Under the pieces are notes generated by a model. It did no database searches, was not told the DNA's origin, and saw nothing but the letters and a program-made list of their open reading frames with translations. From Patescibacteria group bacterium (GTDB lineage Bacteria; Patescibacteriota; Patescibacteriia; Magasanikbacterales; UBA922), in the NCBI GenBank assembly GCA_018823045.1, contig JAHJIX010000007.1:1-47997 (forward strand): 47,997 bases of DNA, written 5' to 3'. The number at the start of each line of letters is the position of its first letter. Positions within the stretch are counted from its first letter, which is position 1. A program made the position numbers and the translations under genes. Shown here one piece after another: positions 17,783 to 26,635 of this stretch.

Positions 17783-19684
17783 ATGAAAAATAGACAAAAA
17801 ATAATGTTGTTGAGTATGCTGTTATTGTTTACAACTGGTTGTTTTAGTGCTGCTACAGACAACTCTAGGGAATTATCGGTAGATACACTTGATGGACATT
17901 CTCAAGAAACTGCTATAGATGTAGAAGAAAATCAAGATGTTTTATTTGATGCTGAAATGAGTGAAGATAAAATTGAAACAGTAGAAGAATCTTGTCGGGA
18001 TGAATATAATTTTTCATCTGAGGATATTGATGCTTTTTATACAAAAACAATAAATAATCCAGGGCAACATGTATCTCTTGTACACATAAATTTTACATCA
18101 ACAAACGAGTCATTAGATCGTTTTATTATGGAATATAGTGTTTGTTTGAAGGAAGCAGAAAAACAAGATGGAGTTTCAAATCAAAATTTGCTTAGAATAA
18201 AAGCACAAGCCTTAATATTCAATTATAGAGCACTTGCTGAAAATACAGTGTTTAATCCAAAAATTTATAAAAATGATACACATGTATTTTATTTAGATCC
18301 AATGAGTAAATCATTTTATATATTTAATCACTTAGATCCGAAACAGTTTGAAGAAATACATAGTATCTCAGGAAAAGATTTTTATATTAAATTATTTGCT
18401 CATGGGAAAGAATTATATATATTTGATGGGGTAAAAATGAAGAAACATAATGGAGTAGATGCTAGTAGTTTGACAAGACATAATGATGGAACCGGTAATT
18501 ATAATCGCTCAGAACATTTTAAAGATGGTCAATCTGTATTTTATGTAGATACATCCGGTCATTTTAAAAAAATAGAAGGAGCTGATCCACAAACATTTAT
18601 AGAAAAATATACTAATTTTTTTGTAGACAAGGATACTGTATATTATTTTAATGGTGATTCGCGAGTATATCATAAAATTGAGGGTGCTGATCCACATAGT
18701 TTTTCAATCGATTGGGGGAGAAGCAATCCATTTATTGATACGCTACGATCAGATAGTCAATATGCGTATTATTACGATCATAAATTAGGTTCTTTTAGAA
18801 AAATAAATAAGCTTAATCTATCAGAGACTTATTTTTTGAGATGGAATGATGAAAAAACAAATTTAATTTCTTCAGAGGATGGTTATTTTTATATTACAGA
18901 TACTACTTCTCATCCTGTAAAAGTTGTAGATGTAAGTGATGGTGAACTGACGAGTGTCTATTATACTCGGTATGAGTCTCCTTTTTTTGTAAATAATAAT
19001 GGAGTATATTATTATGATTTTTTAAATACGCTTGTATTGAAAAAATTAGAGGATTTAGATAGAAATAGTTTTGAAATTATTGTTATGGCAGATGAGCATG
19101 CTCTTGTAAAAGATGCTTCTGGATTATATCAAGTACTCTTTGAAAATGGAGAATTTCATAAGATAGATACTATTGACAATTCTTCATTAGAAGTACTTGT
19201 TAATGATCACTATAATACAGTTATCAAAGATAAATCAGGAGTATATATAATAGATTCATCGGGAAAAATTCAACATAAGGATATTGAAGATGTTGCCAGT
19301 TTTAATGTGCTTGATACTCATTATAGATATATTATTGCCAAAGATAACAATGCTGTGTATATTGGTAAAAATAATATAGAAAAGATAGAGTATATAGATG
19401 TAGATAGTTTTGAATTCATAACATATAATTCTGTCATTGCATATGGAAAAGATAAGGATCATATTTATTATGTAACAAGAACATCTGATACTGTTTCTAT
19501 TTTGGAAGGTGCTTCCCCAAATTCATTTATGATTAAGGGTCCATTTTTATCATGGTTTTATTATGCAATTGATATTGATAGTGTTTGGTTTTACAACAAT
19601 AATGAAGATAGAGTTGAAAAAATAAATGGTGTTGATTCGCAAAGTTTTGATTTCAGTGCTCATGCACAATCGTTTTATTATTAG
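17783..19684 (+). CDS. DKNYY-repeat lipoprotein
   Basis: 633 aa. The signal sequence ends in LLLFTTGCFS, with Cys20 as likely lipid attachment site. After an acidic linker, residues about 150-633 are a chain of roughly ten DKNYY-type repeats: 'F-x-D-x-x-x-V-Y-Y-x-D ... K-K-I-E-G-A-D-P-x-T-F' (examples FVDKDTVYYFNG, KIEGADPHSF, DKSGVYIIDSSG, VNNNGVYYYD). Such repeats probably form a beta-propeller-like or solenoid surface domain; no enzyme motif is seen. It starts 5 bp after the putative immunity gene and so belongs to the same gene series. It could be a surface immunity or anchoring factor, or simply a cell-surface repeat protein that shares repeats with the 116-aa protein. Confidence 0.7.
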   Translation: MKNRQKIMLLSMLLLFTTGCFSAATDNSRELSVDTLDGHSQETAIDVEENQDVLFDAEMSEDKIETVEESCRDEYNFSSEDIDAFYTKTINNPGQHVSLVHINFTSTNESLDRFIMEYSVCLKEAEKQDGVSNQNLLRIKAQALIFNYRALAENTVFNPKIYKNDTHVFYLDPMSKSFYIFNHLDPKQFEEIHSISGKDFYIKLFAHGKELYIFDGVKMKKHNGVDASSLTRHNDGTGNYNRSEHFKDGQSVFYVDTSGHFKKIEGADPQTFIEKYTNFFVDKDTVYYFNGDSRVYHKIEGADPHSFSIDWGRSNPFIDTLRSDSQYAYYYDHKLGSFRKINKLNLSETYFLRWNDEKTNLISSEDGYFYITDTTSHPVKVVDVSDGELTSVYYTRYESPFFVNNNGVYYYDFLNTLVLKKLEDLDRNSFEIIVMADEHALVKDASGLYQVLFENGEFHKIDTIDNSSLEVLVNDHYNTVIKDKSGVYIIDSSGKIQHKDIEDVASFNVLDTHYRYIIAKDNNAVYIGKNNIEKIEYIDVDSFEFITYNSVIAYGKDKDHIYYVTRTSDTVSILEGASPNSFMIKGPFLSWFYYAIDIDSVWFYNNNEDRVEKINGVDSQSFDFSAHAQSFYY

Positions 19685-19708
19685 TTTAAACATTTTACAC
19701 AAATACAT

Positions 19709-22700
19709 ATGCCCAAAAAAATATTCTCATCCATCATTATAATTATGATGTTGATCGTGCAACTGATTCCATTTGCACCAGTGTATTCTTATTCAGTTCC
19801 TGCAAAAGTAGGAAGTAGTGTAGAACCGTATACAAATGTTGCTTCCTCTGCGATTCCAGTATCAGAGCCTGTATCTGTATCCATAAAAGATACAGGGGCA
19901 CAAGATTTTACATTCAAAAAAACAAAGTCAACTTCAAATAAAGTTACAGTCAATCGTGTAGATCTCTATGAAGAATCAGAAAAAAACATACCGTTGAAAC
20001 AACAAAAAAATACAAGTAATTTTATTATTGAATATTATGATGAAATTGGAGATTATCCGATAGATTCAGCGTTATATTATATAAGTCAATCACAAAATGA
20101 TGACGGTAGTTTTGGTGATGTTAATACATTTAAATACACAACAGAAGTAATGGATATGCTTGCTGCACTTGGGCGAGGTGATAATCTACAGTATCAAGAT
20201 GCATTAACATATGTTTTAAATACAGAACCAAAAGATAATATTGATATCGCAAGAAAAGCAAGAATACAAAAAGAACATGGTCAACAAGAAGAAGTATATT
20301 TAGGAACGTTAGCTCTGTTAGATGATGATATTAATGCAGATGGTGGTTACGGGTTTAAAGAAAACCATGCTAGTGATATTATGACAAGTTTGGAGGTATT
20401 TAATGCAAGCATGAGAATTGGAACAATAAATACAAAAGTATTTCAATATGTTGATAATCAGATTCCTAGTTCAGGTAATTTTTCTGGAACAACATTTGGT
20501 AGTGTGCCAACGTATACTGATTTAGTTCAAGCAATTATGTTATTAAAGCCATTTAAAGATCTTATTGTTCAATATACATATACAAGTGGAGAAGAAAGAC
20601 AGGTGGCAATTCAAGAAAAGATTAATATATTATTGGCAGAATTACAGAATAGATATAGTGAACAAGAAGGATTTATGTCTGGTAATCCTTCTTTATTAGA
20701 TTTAGCACAAATTATATATGTATTTGAAGAAATGGGAGTGCTTCCCGATGTGCTAGATGAATGGCGTTTATATATTGAACAAGCACAACGATTTGATGGA
20801 AGTATACTTGGAAAATCATGGGAGACGTTGTATGCATGTTATGCACTCCGACAAACAGATCTTATTGTGAGAAATATAGGGACATTAGGTGATGTGCAAA
20901 CGCGTGGAGAGATGAGTATCACATTTGAGTTGAAGAATTATGGTTTTAAAACAATAGATGATGCACATATACGTTTTTTCTTTGATGGGTATAATCCTAA
21001 TTATACATTTTCTTTTACAGATCAAGATTTTGTGATGCCACCAGGTTCTGTTGCACAGGTAGAAATTGCATTGAGTGCACAACAAACGGGTATGTTTTTA
21101 GGAGACACAAAAGTACAATTATTTGCAGATGTTGCATATGATAGAAATTATGATAATAATTGGGTATCTCAAGTCATTCACTTTGTCGCAAATACAAATG
21201 GTGAGCCAGCATTACCATTATATTCGGTTGCATATAAATCAGATGTAGATATTGATGGATTGGTGACTGCACAATTTATTTGGGAAGAACGAGAAGATGC
21301 AAACAGAGGAGGGTATGTACTGCTTTATCGTACACCAGGAGCAACAGATTGGGGGTATATTGTGTTAGGGCAAGATGTTGTAGATTCTGCCGCACTAAAA
21401 GGTTTCCCAGAAGATAGTACATATGAATTAGCGGTGTCTGTGCATGATGGATCGTCTATTTATCTGCCAGTAACATACGATACCGTTACGTTAAGCACGG
21501 ATGATAGCCTTTATAAAGGGGGAATGAGTGGACAAATATTAATCGATGGAGAATATCCTTCAGATATACAAATTGGTGGATATATATATGGGACTACTTC
21601 TCAGGAAGATGGGCAGTATAGTATTTCAAATTTACCAAATGGGGGAAATATTGCAACAGTATTTACACCAGAATATGAACCAATTTATACCAAATATCAA
21701 ATCGAGTCCAATAATATAACAGAAAATGTATTATTGTACAGTCATTTAAAAGAAGATGCGATAAGACCAGAAGTAAATAGTATAGATATTTCATTAATAG
21801 ATGGACAAGTATATACGAATACTTCAGTAAACATTGATATAACAGGAAGTGATAATATTGCCATTGATTATTTTGACTTATATTATTTTGATCCTATTGA
21901 ATCATACTGGGCATATATGGGGAGTCAAGATGCTGAAACAAATACAACAACATTTAGTTGGTATGTTTCTGAATCTATTGTTGGGAGTGGGTATAAGATA
22001 AAGGCGCATGCTGTAGATTATCGTGGGAATATTTCTGAGAGTCTTGAATCGGTCGTATTTGATATTGTTAATCAACCATTAGGAAGTGTACAAGGAATTA
22101 ACGTAGAGAGTGTTAATAATGGTGTATTAGTTACATGGAATAGTACAGTGATTCCAAACAATTTTGTTGGGTATAATGTATATAAAAGTCCTTCTGAAGT
22201 CGATATTACAACGCTGGAACCAATTGCCACTGTATTTGATGCACAACGGGATTATTTTAGAGATGTCACTGAAGGAAGTCAGGGGTATTATTATACCGTC
22301 ATATTTTTAAATGATGAAGGAGAAGAAAGTGCTGAATATACCTGGGTTGGTCCTGTTATTCCAGGTGCAAAGATTATAAATATCGTTGGTGATGGAGATA
22401 TGGAACAAGAAGAAAATACTTGGAGGCGTTGGGGTATGCCAATAAGTTGGGATAAAACAATTGATGATAGTTATAGTGGTGTCTATTCGACGTATTTGAA
22501 TGCACAAGAAGGACATGCTGGGATTCAGCAATTAGATATTCCTGTAGAAGCTGGAAAATCATATATATTTTCTTTTAGATATAAACATGATGCAGGAGAA
22601 GTGTATCCAATACTTGGAATACAAAATTCAAATGGAGATTTTGAACAGAGAAGAGATGTATTAACAAGTACCGGAGATTCTTGGGGGTATTATGAACGTA

Positions 22701-23764
22701 AATTTATTGTTCCAAGTGATTTTGTTGAAGATTTTCGTGTGCGTATTAGTGTATTATATGGTCAGGTACATATTGATGATATTGTAATTACAGAAGTTGA
22801 ATCTTTGCCAATTATTCGAGATGGTGATTTTGAATTAGATACTCTTGATTCTTGGAAGGGTTGGGGAGGAAATACAAATTGGAAAAAGGTCACAAGTACT
22901 GTATCTTCTGGTATTCAAGCGCTTCAAATAGGTTCTGCGGATAGAGTTGGTGGTGGAGTAACGCAAAATTATATTCCATTTGAACTAGGGCATAATTATG
23001 ATTGTTCATTTGATTATAATGTGGTTAATGGCGTGTTATATAATACTATTGGTGATTCAAGTGCTAATAGAGATATAGAAGGATTGTCGATATATTTTAG
23101 AAATACACAAGGAGAATGGAGGACATATCATAGAACTATTTCTGGTGATGTGTTTCAAACGGCCAATTCAATTATGAGATTTAGTACTAGAAATGGAATG
23201 GCATATATTGATAATGTGAGTTGCACGGTTATTGATGAGCAATATTTGATTTTTGATGCTAATATGGAAGAAAATGGATTAGCAAGTTGGGAGAATTATG
23301 CAAACTCATTAACAATAGAAAAAGTGACAGATGATATACATGAAGGTGAACAGGCACTTCATGTGGTAACGGAATTTAGTGACTCATATATTTTGGGTGG
23401 TATACAATATAGAAATATTTCTGTTGAAGCTGGAAAAACATATACGGTATCATTTTTCTATAAGACAAATGGTTCTATTGTGCCACGTCTTGGTATAAAT
23501 ACTTCTAATGATGATTTTGAATTAAGTGAAATGAATATTCCTGAGTTACAGGCAAATGCAGAATGGCAAGAATATAGCAGAACATTTACTGTTCCAGAAG
23601 ACTTTGACGGAGATTTTCGTTTTGTGCTTCGTTTACAAAATTGGTATATTGACGGAACAGAACAAATAGAATATGAAGGGCAATTCTATGAAGCACCACA
23701 TCATGAATTTGTAGGTAACGGAGAGATGTGGATTGATAATGTTGATTTAGTAGAAGTATTGTAG
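19709..23764 (+). CDS. 1351-aa multidomain surface protein (alpha/alpha toroid, CARDB, FN3, carbohydrate-binding-like)
   Basis: Starts with a signal peptide (about 1-28). Residues about 105-375 resemble the alpha/alpha-barrel of prenyltransferase/squalene-cyclase or A2M-type proteins, with QW-like motifs (SQSQNDDGSFGD; INADGGYGF; AQRFDGSILG). Next come a CARDB-like beta domain (about 387-490), an FN3-like domain (about 505-595), a carboxypeptidase-regulatory-like domain (about 605-675, GTTSQEDGQYSISNLPNGG), an Ig-like domain (about 683-785), another FN3 (about 789-880) and three related carbohydrate-binding (CBM4/9-type) jelly rolls starting near 892, 1034 and 1180, each opening with a 'D-G/A-D/N-F/M-E ... 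W' motif. No C-terminal anchor is seen. It is probably an adhesin or a structural partner of the secreted proteins before it. It ends in a terminator. Confidence 0.75.
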   Translation: MPKKIFSSIIIIMMLIVQLIPFAPVYSYSVPAKVGSSVEPYTNVASSAIPVSEPVSVSIKDTGAQDFTFKKTKSTSNKVTVNRVDLYEESEKNIPLKQQKNTSNFIIEYYDEIGDYPIDSALYYISQSQNDDGSFGDVNTFKYTTEVMDMLAALGRGDNLQYQDALTYVLNTEPKDNIDIARKARIQKEHGQQEEVYLGTLALLDDDINADGGYGFKENHASDIMTSLEVFNASMRIGTINTKVFQYVDNQIPSSGNFSGTTFGSVPTYTDLVQAIMLLKPFKDLIVQYTYTSGEERQVAIQEKINILLAELQNRYSEQEGFMSGNPSLLDLAQIIYVFEEMGVLPDVLDEWRLYIEQAQRFDGSILGKSWETLYACYALRQTDLIVRNIGTLGDVQTRGEMSITFELKNYGFKTIDDAHIRFFFDGYNPNYTFSFTDQDFVMPPGSVAQVEIALSAQQTGMFLGDTKVQLFADVAYDRNYDNNWVSQVIHFVANTNGEPALPLYSVAYKSDVDIDGLVTAQFIWEEREDANRGGYVLLYRTPGATDWGYIVLGQDVVDSAALKGFPEDSTYELAVSVHDGSSIYLPVTYDTVTLSTDDSLYKGGMSGQILIDGEYPSDIQIGGYIYGTTSQEDGQYSISNLPNGGNIATVFTPEYEPIYTKYQIESNNITENVLLYSHLKEDAIRPEVNSIDISLIDGQVYTNTSVNIDITGSDNIAIDYFDLYYFDPIESYWAYMGSQDAETNTTTFSWYVSESIVGSGYKIKAHAVDYRGNISESLESVVFDIVNQPLGSVQGINVESVNNGVLVTWNSTVIPNNFVGYNVYKSPSEVDITTLEPIATVFDAQRDYFRDVTEGSQGYYYTVIFLNDEGEESAEYTWVGPVIPGAKIINIVGDGDMEQEENTWRRWGMPISWDKTIDDSYSGVYSTYLNAQEGHAGIQQLDIPVEAGKSYIFSFRYKHDAGEVYPILGIQNSNGDFEQRRDVLTSTGDSWGYYERKFIVPSDFVEDFRVRISVLYGQVHIDDIVITEVESLPIIRDGDFELDTLDSWKGWGGNTNWKKVTSTVSSGIQALQIGSADRVGGGVTQNYIPFELGHNYDCSFDYNVVNGVLYNTIGDSSANRDIEGLSIYFRNTQGEWRTYHRTISGDVFQTANSIMRFSTRNGMAYIDNVSCTVIDEQYLIFDANMEENGLASWENYANSLTIEKVTDDIHEGEQALHVVTEFSDSYILGGIQYRNISVEAGKTYTVSFFYKTNGSIVPRLGINTSNDDFELSEMNIPELQANAEWQEYSRTFTVPEDFDGDFRFVLRLQNWYIDGTEQIEYEGQFYEAPHHEFVGNGEMWIDNVDLVEVL

Positions 23765-23788
23765 TATTATTAAAAATAACATTTTGTG

Positions 23789-23820
23789 AAAAAGAAAGTT
23801 TATTTTGAGCTTTCTTTTTT
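23789..23820 (+). terminator. Terminator after the surface-protein island
   Basis: AAAAAGAAAG and CTTTCTTTTT form the stem around an 11-nt loop, with the T run at the end. It closes the gene series that starts at 11994. Confidence 0.75.
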
Positions 23821-23869
23821 ATTATTATATGTATATTTGTCGTTAGACGTATGCGTGCTATAAAACATA

Positions 23870-23898
23870 TTGTGGATAGAATGTAATCATGGTATACT
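23870..23898 (+). promoter_or_regulatory. Promoter for the 240-aa coiled-coil protein
   Basis: TTGTGG (23870-23875), a 17-bp spacer and TATACT (23893-23898), 33 bp before the start codon. Confidence 0.6.
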
Positions 23899-23930
23899 AA
23901 AGAAGAATTTACGCAATTATTATATTTTGT

Positions 23931-24653
23931 ATGCCCAAACATCATCACACCATGAATGTTGCTTTGCTCATGTTGATTGTCGCCATATTTGTTGGAGGTG
24001 TTGTCTTTTTTTGGCAAACAAAAATACAGCGTTCTTTAGAAAATTCAGTTGACAAGTTGTCTACTGAGCTGATGAAAACGCAAGAAGAGCGTGCTGATTC
24101 ACAATCTCATATTCAGACGTTTGAAGTGGGTAAAAAAACAGCAGAGCAAGAGCAGAAACAATTGCAAGCTGAACTAGAAGCAGCAGAAATGAAATTATTG
24201 CATACACAATTTAATTTAGCTATGCATGAAAAGCACATTAAACCGCCATTTTTTTATTATAAAGATCTAGGTATCTTTGTGTTTCTTGATACTCTTGAGC
24301 AAGAGGGAGAATGGTATGATGTGTTGTTTCAATATGATCCACAAGAAGATGAAAATTTCAAAGAAAAAAAAGAAGTTGATGTGTTTCGTGTAGCAACAAT
24401 GCTTCATAGAGAGTTGGTAACAGAAGAGCGTGAGATGCGTTTGTTAGGGCAAGAAGATGCAAAAGTAGTTTATGCTTTTATTGATACAGAATCATCTGTG
24501 ACAGATGATTGTATGCCGTTATGGACACGAGATGAGTTGTGGAGTATTGATCTAAATCAAGAAGAAATAACAGCAGAATTGTATATTGCACCAAGAGAAG
24601 AGGTTCAAAAAGAGACTCAACGTTTAGCGGCTTGTGCGGTTGATGAAGAATAG
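23931..24653 (+). CDS. Membrane-anchored coiled-coil protein of unknown function
   Basis: 240 aa: a short basic/histidine-rich start (MPKHHHTMN), one transmembrane helix (about 9-29), a coiled coil (about 33-98, rich in E, K and Q) and an outside alpha/beta domain (about 105-240) with two cysteines (CMPLW near 190 and AACAVDEE at the end) that could form a disulfide. I cannot assign a family. It has its own promoter and a strong terminator, so it is monocistronic. Coiled coil plus single helix suggests an oligomeric envelope protein. Confidence 0.65.
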   Translation: MPKHHHTMNVALLMLIVAIFVGGVVFFWQTKIQRSLENSVDKLSTELMKTQEERADSQSHIQTFEVGKKTAEQEQKQLQAELEAAEMKLLHTQFNLAMHEKHIKPPFFYYKDLGIFVFLDTLEQEGEWYDVLFQYDPQEDENFKEKKEVDVFRVATMLHRELVTEEREMRLLGQEDAKVVYAFIDTESSVTDDCMPLWTRDELWSIDLNQEEITAELYIAPREEVQKETQRLAACAVDEE

Positions 24654-24676
24654 AATTATACTAAAATAAGAAAAAT

Positions 24677-24710
24677 AAAAGAGTGTGTTTGTTGACAAAT
24701 ACACTCTTTT
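24677..24710. terminator. Long hairpin terminator
   Basis: AAAAGAGTGT (24677-24686) and ACACTCTTTT (24701-24710) frame a stem that continues inwards with one G-T wobble almost to its centre. A-run and T-run on both sides make it usable in both directions. Confidence 0.85.
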
Positions 24711-24772
24711 GGTATATATTTACAATTAATCCCAGCAATCAAGCTTGGGATGTCACAGGCAAAGGACTCATA

Positions 24773-24970
24773 ATGTTTAGAGAAGAATTAATTACTCTCT
24801 TCGTTCATTTGTTGGGCAGGGGCATTTTTTTCTCTGTAGGTTATGGACCTACTCGTACTAGTGATACTATTAATATCGAAGTGCGTTGGACAGATCCTGT
24901 TCATGGAGAAGAAATAAGACAAATTATTTCTACTCTGGGATTACCAAAAATAAATATACTAGACAATTAG
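24773..24970 (+). CDS. 65-aa hypothetical protein
   Basis: A small protein (MFREELITLFVHLLGRGIFF then SVGYGPTRTSDTINIEVRWT) with no recognised family. Its start is at ATG 24773; the earlier in-frame ATG at 24683 lies inside the terminator stem of the previous gene and is unlikely. The region before it holds a hairpin (ATCCCA 24729-24734 with TGGGAT 24746-24751). The amphipathic first half and polar second half do not look random, and no other gene occupies the strand, but coding status is not certain. Confidence 0.45.
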   Translation: MFREELITLFVHLLGRGIFFSVGYGPTRTSDTINIEVRWTDPVHGEEIRQIISTLGLPKINILDN

Positions 24971-24984
24971 TAGGTACAGAAGTG

Positions 24985-25134
24985 ACAAGAGAAGGTAGTC
25001 CTTTTTAAGAAGACGTCCTTCTTCCACTCCTTTCCTAGAGCTACCCGCTTGTACTGTCTCTTCTGCGAGATAAAGTGCACCGGGTAGCTCAAATCCCCCC
25101 ATTTTTTAAGACATGTTAAACGGTCTTTTTTTAT
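24985..25134 (+). ncRNA. Candidate structured RNA upstream of mraZ
   Basis: The 316-bp gap before mraZ holds no gene but strong structure. Arms GAGCTACCCG (25038-25047) and CGGGTAGCTC (25081-25090) pair perfectly over 10 bp and enclose a 33-nt loop with further short stems (TCTC/GAGA). A smaller stem GAAGG/CCTTC lies before it. AAGAC (25108-25112) pairs with GTCTT (25123-25127) and runs into T7, an intrinsic terminator. TATACT at 24955-24960 could be its -10, with no good -35. It matches no RNA family I know (not tmRNA, RNase P, SRP or 6S by motif). Confidence 0.5.
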
Positions 25135-25151
25135 TTGTTTACATGTATTTC

Positions 25152-25160
25152 TGTGGATAA
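25152..25160 (-). promoter_or_regulatory. Perfect DnaA box upstream of mraZ
   Basis: TGTGGATAA is the exact reverse complement of TTATCCACA. It is the second perfect box in the window (the other is before ligA). Confidence 0.35.
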
Positions 25161-25211
25161 TTATCTCTTTATGATTGTAAATGTTAGCAAAGTGTTGTAA
25201 ACTGGAAGTAA

Positions 25212-25266
25212 GTGGGGAATTGTGGGGAAAAAATAAATGTCGTGCTTGTCTGTTTATTTTTCCCCA
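25212..25266 (+). promoter_or_regulatory. MraZ operator repeats and overlapping hairpin
   Basis: GTGGGG occurs at 25212-25217 and 25222-25227, a 10-bp period typical of MraZ binding sites (TGGGN repeats) in front of mraZ. The second repeat is also the start of an inverted repeat: TGGGGAAAAAATAAA (25223-25237) against TTTATTTTTCCCCA (25253-25266), 14 bp with one bulge. Binding by MraZ to its own promoter region is known in other bacteria; the hairpin may add attenuation. Confidence 0.6.
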
Positions 25267-25286
25267 TTCTCACTTGATCACTACAT

Positions 25287-25718
25287 ATGTTTATTGGTGA
25301 ATACAAACACAATTTAGATGAAAAAGGACGAATAGCAATCCCAAAAAAGTTTCGAGTTGCATTAGCACAAGGTGCTGTGGTTACCCGTGGACTTGATGAT
25401 TGTTTGTTTTTGTACACGATTGAAGAATGGCAAGTCCTTGCTGAAAAACTAGCAGGCCTTCCTTTTTCTCAAGCAAATACACGGGCTTTTGCACGGCTCA
25501 TGCTTGCCGGAGCCATGGAAGTTGCGCTTGATAAACAAGGGCGCATCGTGTTGCCAGAGTATTTACGAACATATGCAACACTCCAAAAAGAGGCTACTGT
25601 TGTAGGCCTCTATAATCGATTAGAAATTTGGGATCACGCTGTATGGGGTGAATATACAAAACAAACAGAAGTAGCGCGAAATGAAATAGCGGAGCAATTA
25701 AGCGAATTAGGAATTTAG
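25287..25718 (+). CDS. mraZ: Transcriptional regulator MraZ
   Basis: 143-aa DNA-binding protein made of two SpoVT-AbrB half-domains, at residues about 1-55 (FIGEYKHNLDEKGRIAIPKKFR) and 76-125 (EVALDKQGRIVLPEYLR). MraZ forms a ring and represses the division and cell-wall cluster in other bacteria. It is the first gene of the local division cluster and has GTGGGG repeats in its upstream region, so it is likely autoregulated. rsmH follows after 11 bp. Confidence 0.95.
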   Translation: MFIGEYKHNLDEKGRIAIPKKFRVALAQGAVVTRGLDDCLFLYTIEEWQVLAEKLAGLPFSQANTRAFARLMLAGAMEVALDKQGRIVLPEYLRTYATLQKEATVVGLYNRLEIWDHAVWGEYTKQTEVARNEIAEQLSELGI

Positions 25719-25729
25719 TAACGATTTTT

Positions 25730-26635
25730 ATGCGACATATACCGGTATTACTTGAAGAAGTGATTGAGTACTTAGATATACATGCAGGAGACACAATTAT
25801 TGATTGTACCTTAGGTGATGCTGGGCATACAGAGGCTATTCTCGCTAAGAATGGGCCATATGGCAAAGTAATTGGTATTGATGCAGATGCAGAAGCACTG
25901 CTTCGGGCAAAACAATTTTTGTATGCATTTGAAGGGCGAGTAGAATTTGTGCGAGATAATTTTGTTCATTTGAAAAATATTGTTACCGAGCATGCACCAG
26001 ATGGTGTGCAGGGAATACTTATGGATTTTGGGTGGTCAACTCCACAGTTTGAAGATCGTGGAAGAGGCTTTAGTTTTACCAAATCAGATGAGCCACTTGA
26101 TATGCGATATGGGAAGCAAGTGAGTGATAGAACCGCCGAAGAAATATTGATGCAGGAAGATCTTGATACATTGCATGATATATTTGCAACGTATGGAGAA
26201 GAAAAATTTGCGAAAGATATTGCACAAGAAATTATCGCTGTTCGTAAAACAAAAGATATACAAAAGGTAAAGGATTTTGTTGATATTATTTTAACTGTAT
26301 ATCGACAGAAGTTAAAAACAGATAAAGATATCCCGTGGATTGGTGGACTTCATCCAGCAACAAAAGTGTTTCAAGCATTAAGAATTGCGGTAAATAAAGA
26401 ACTTGATGTGATTAAATCAGTATTACCTGACGCTATTGATGCGTTAGCTCCAGGTGGACGTTTAGCGGTCATCTCATTTCATTCATTGGAAGATCGCATT
26501 GTAAAGCATATATTTAAATCAGAACAATCACGTATAAAAATCATTACCAAAAAACCTGTGATAGCAACTGAGCAAGGTGTACGAGAAAATCCACGTGCGC
26601 GTAGTGCAAAATTACGAGTTATAGAAAAAATATGA
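25730..26635 (+). CDS. rsmH: 16S rRNA (cytosine(1402)-N4)-methyltransferase RsmH
   Basis: 301 aa, normal length. It methylates C1402 in the ribosomal P site using SAM. Visible motifs are the N-terminal HIPVLLEEVIEYL, SAM motif DCTLGDAGHTEAIL, the acidic GIDADAEAL, 'DFGWSTPQFEDRGRGFSF' followed by EPLDMR, 'RIAVNKELDVI' and the C-terminal 'AVISFHSLEDRIVKHIF'. The usual D-x-G-x-SS is here DFGWST. Its stop overlaps the next start by 4 bp (ATGA), showing translational coupling with the FtsL-like gene. Confidence 0.96.
   Translation: MRHIPVLLEEVIEYLDIHAGDTIIDCTLGDAGHTEAILAKNGPYGKVIGIDADAEALLRAKQFLYAFEGRVEFVRDNFVHLKNIVTEHAPDGVQGILMDFGWSTPQFEDRGRGFSFTKSDEPLDMRYGKQVSDRTAEEILMQEDLDTLHDIFATYGEEKFAKDIAQEIIAVRKTKDIQKVKDFVDIILTVYRQKLKTDKDIPWIGGLHPATKVFQALRIAVNKELDVIKSVLPDAIDALAPGGRLAVISFHSLEDRIVKHIFKSEQSRIKIITKKPVIATEQGVRENPRARSAKLRVIEKI

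Noticed and set aside
24683-24772. Earlier start for the 65-aa gene
   Set aside because: It lies within the terminator stem of the preceding gene.
25100-25286. Replication origin in the AT-rich gap before mraZ
   Set aside because: Only one DnaA box, no cluster, no dnaA or dnaN gene nearby.
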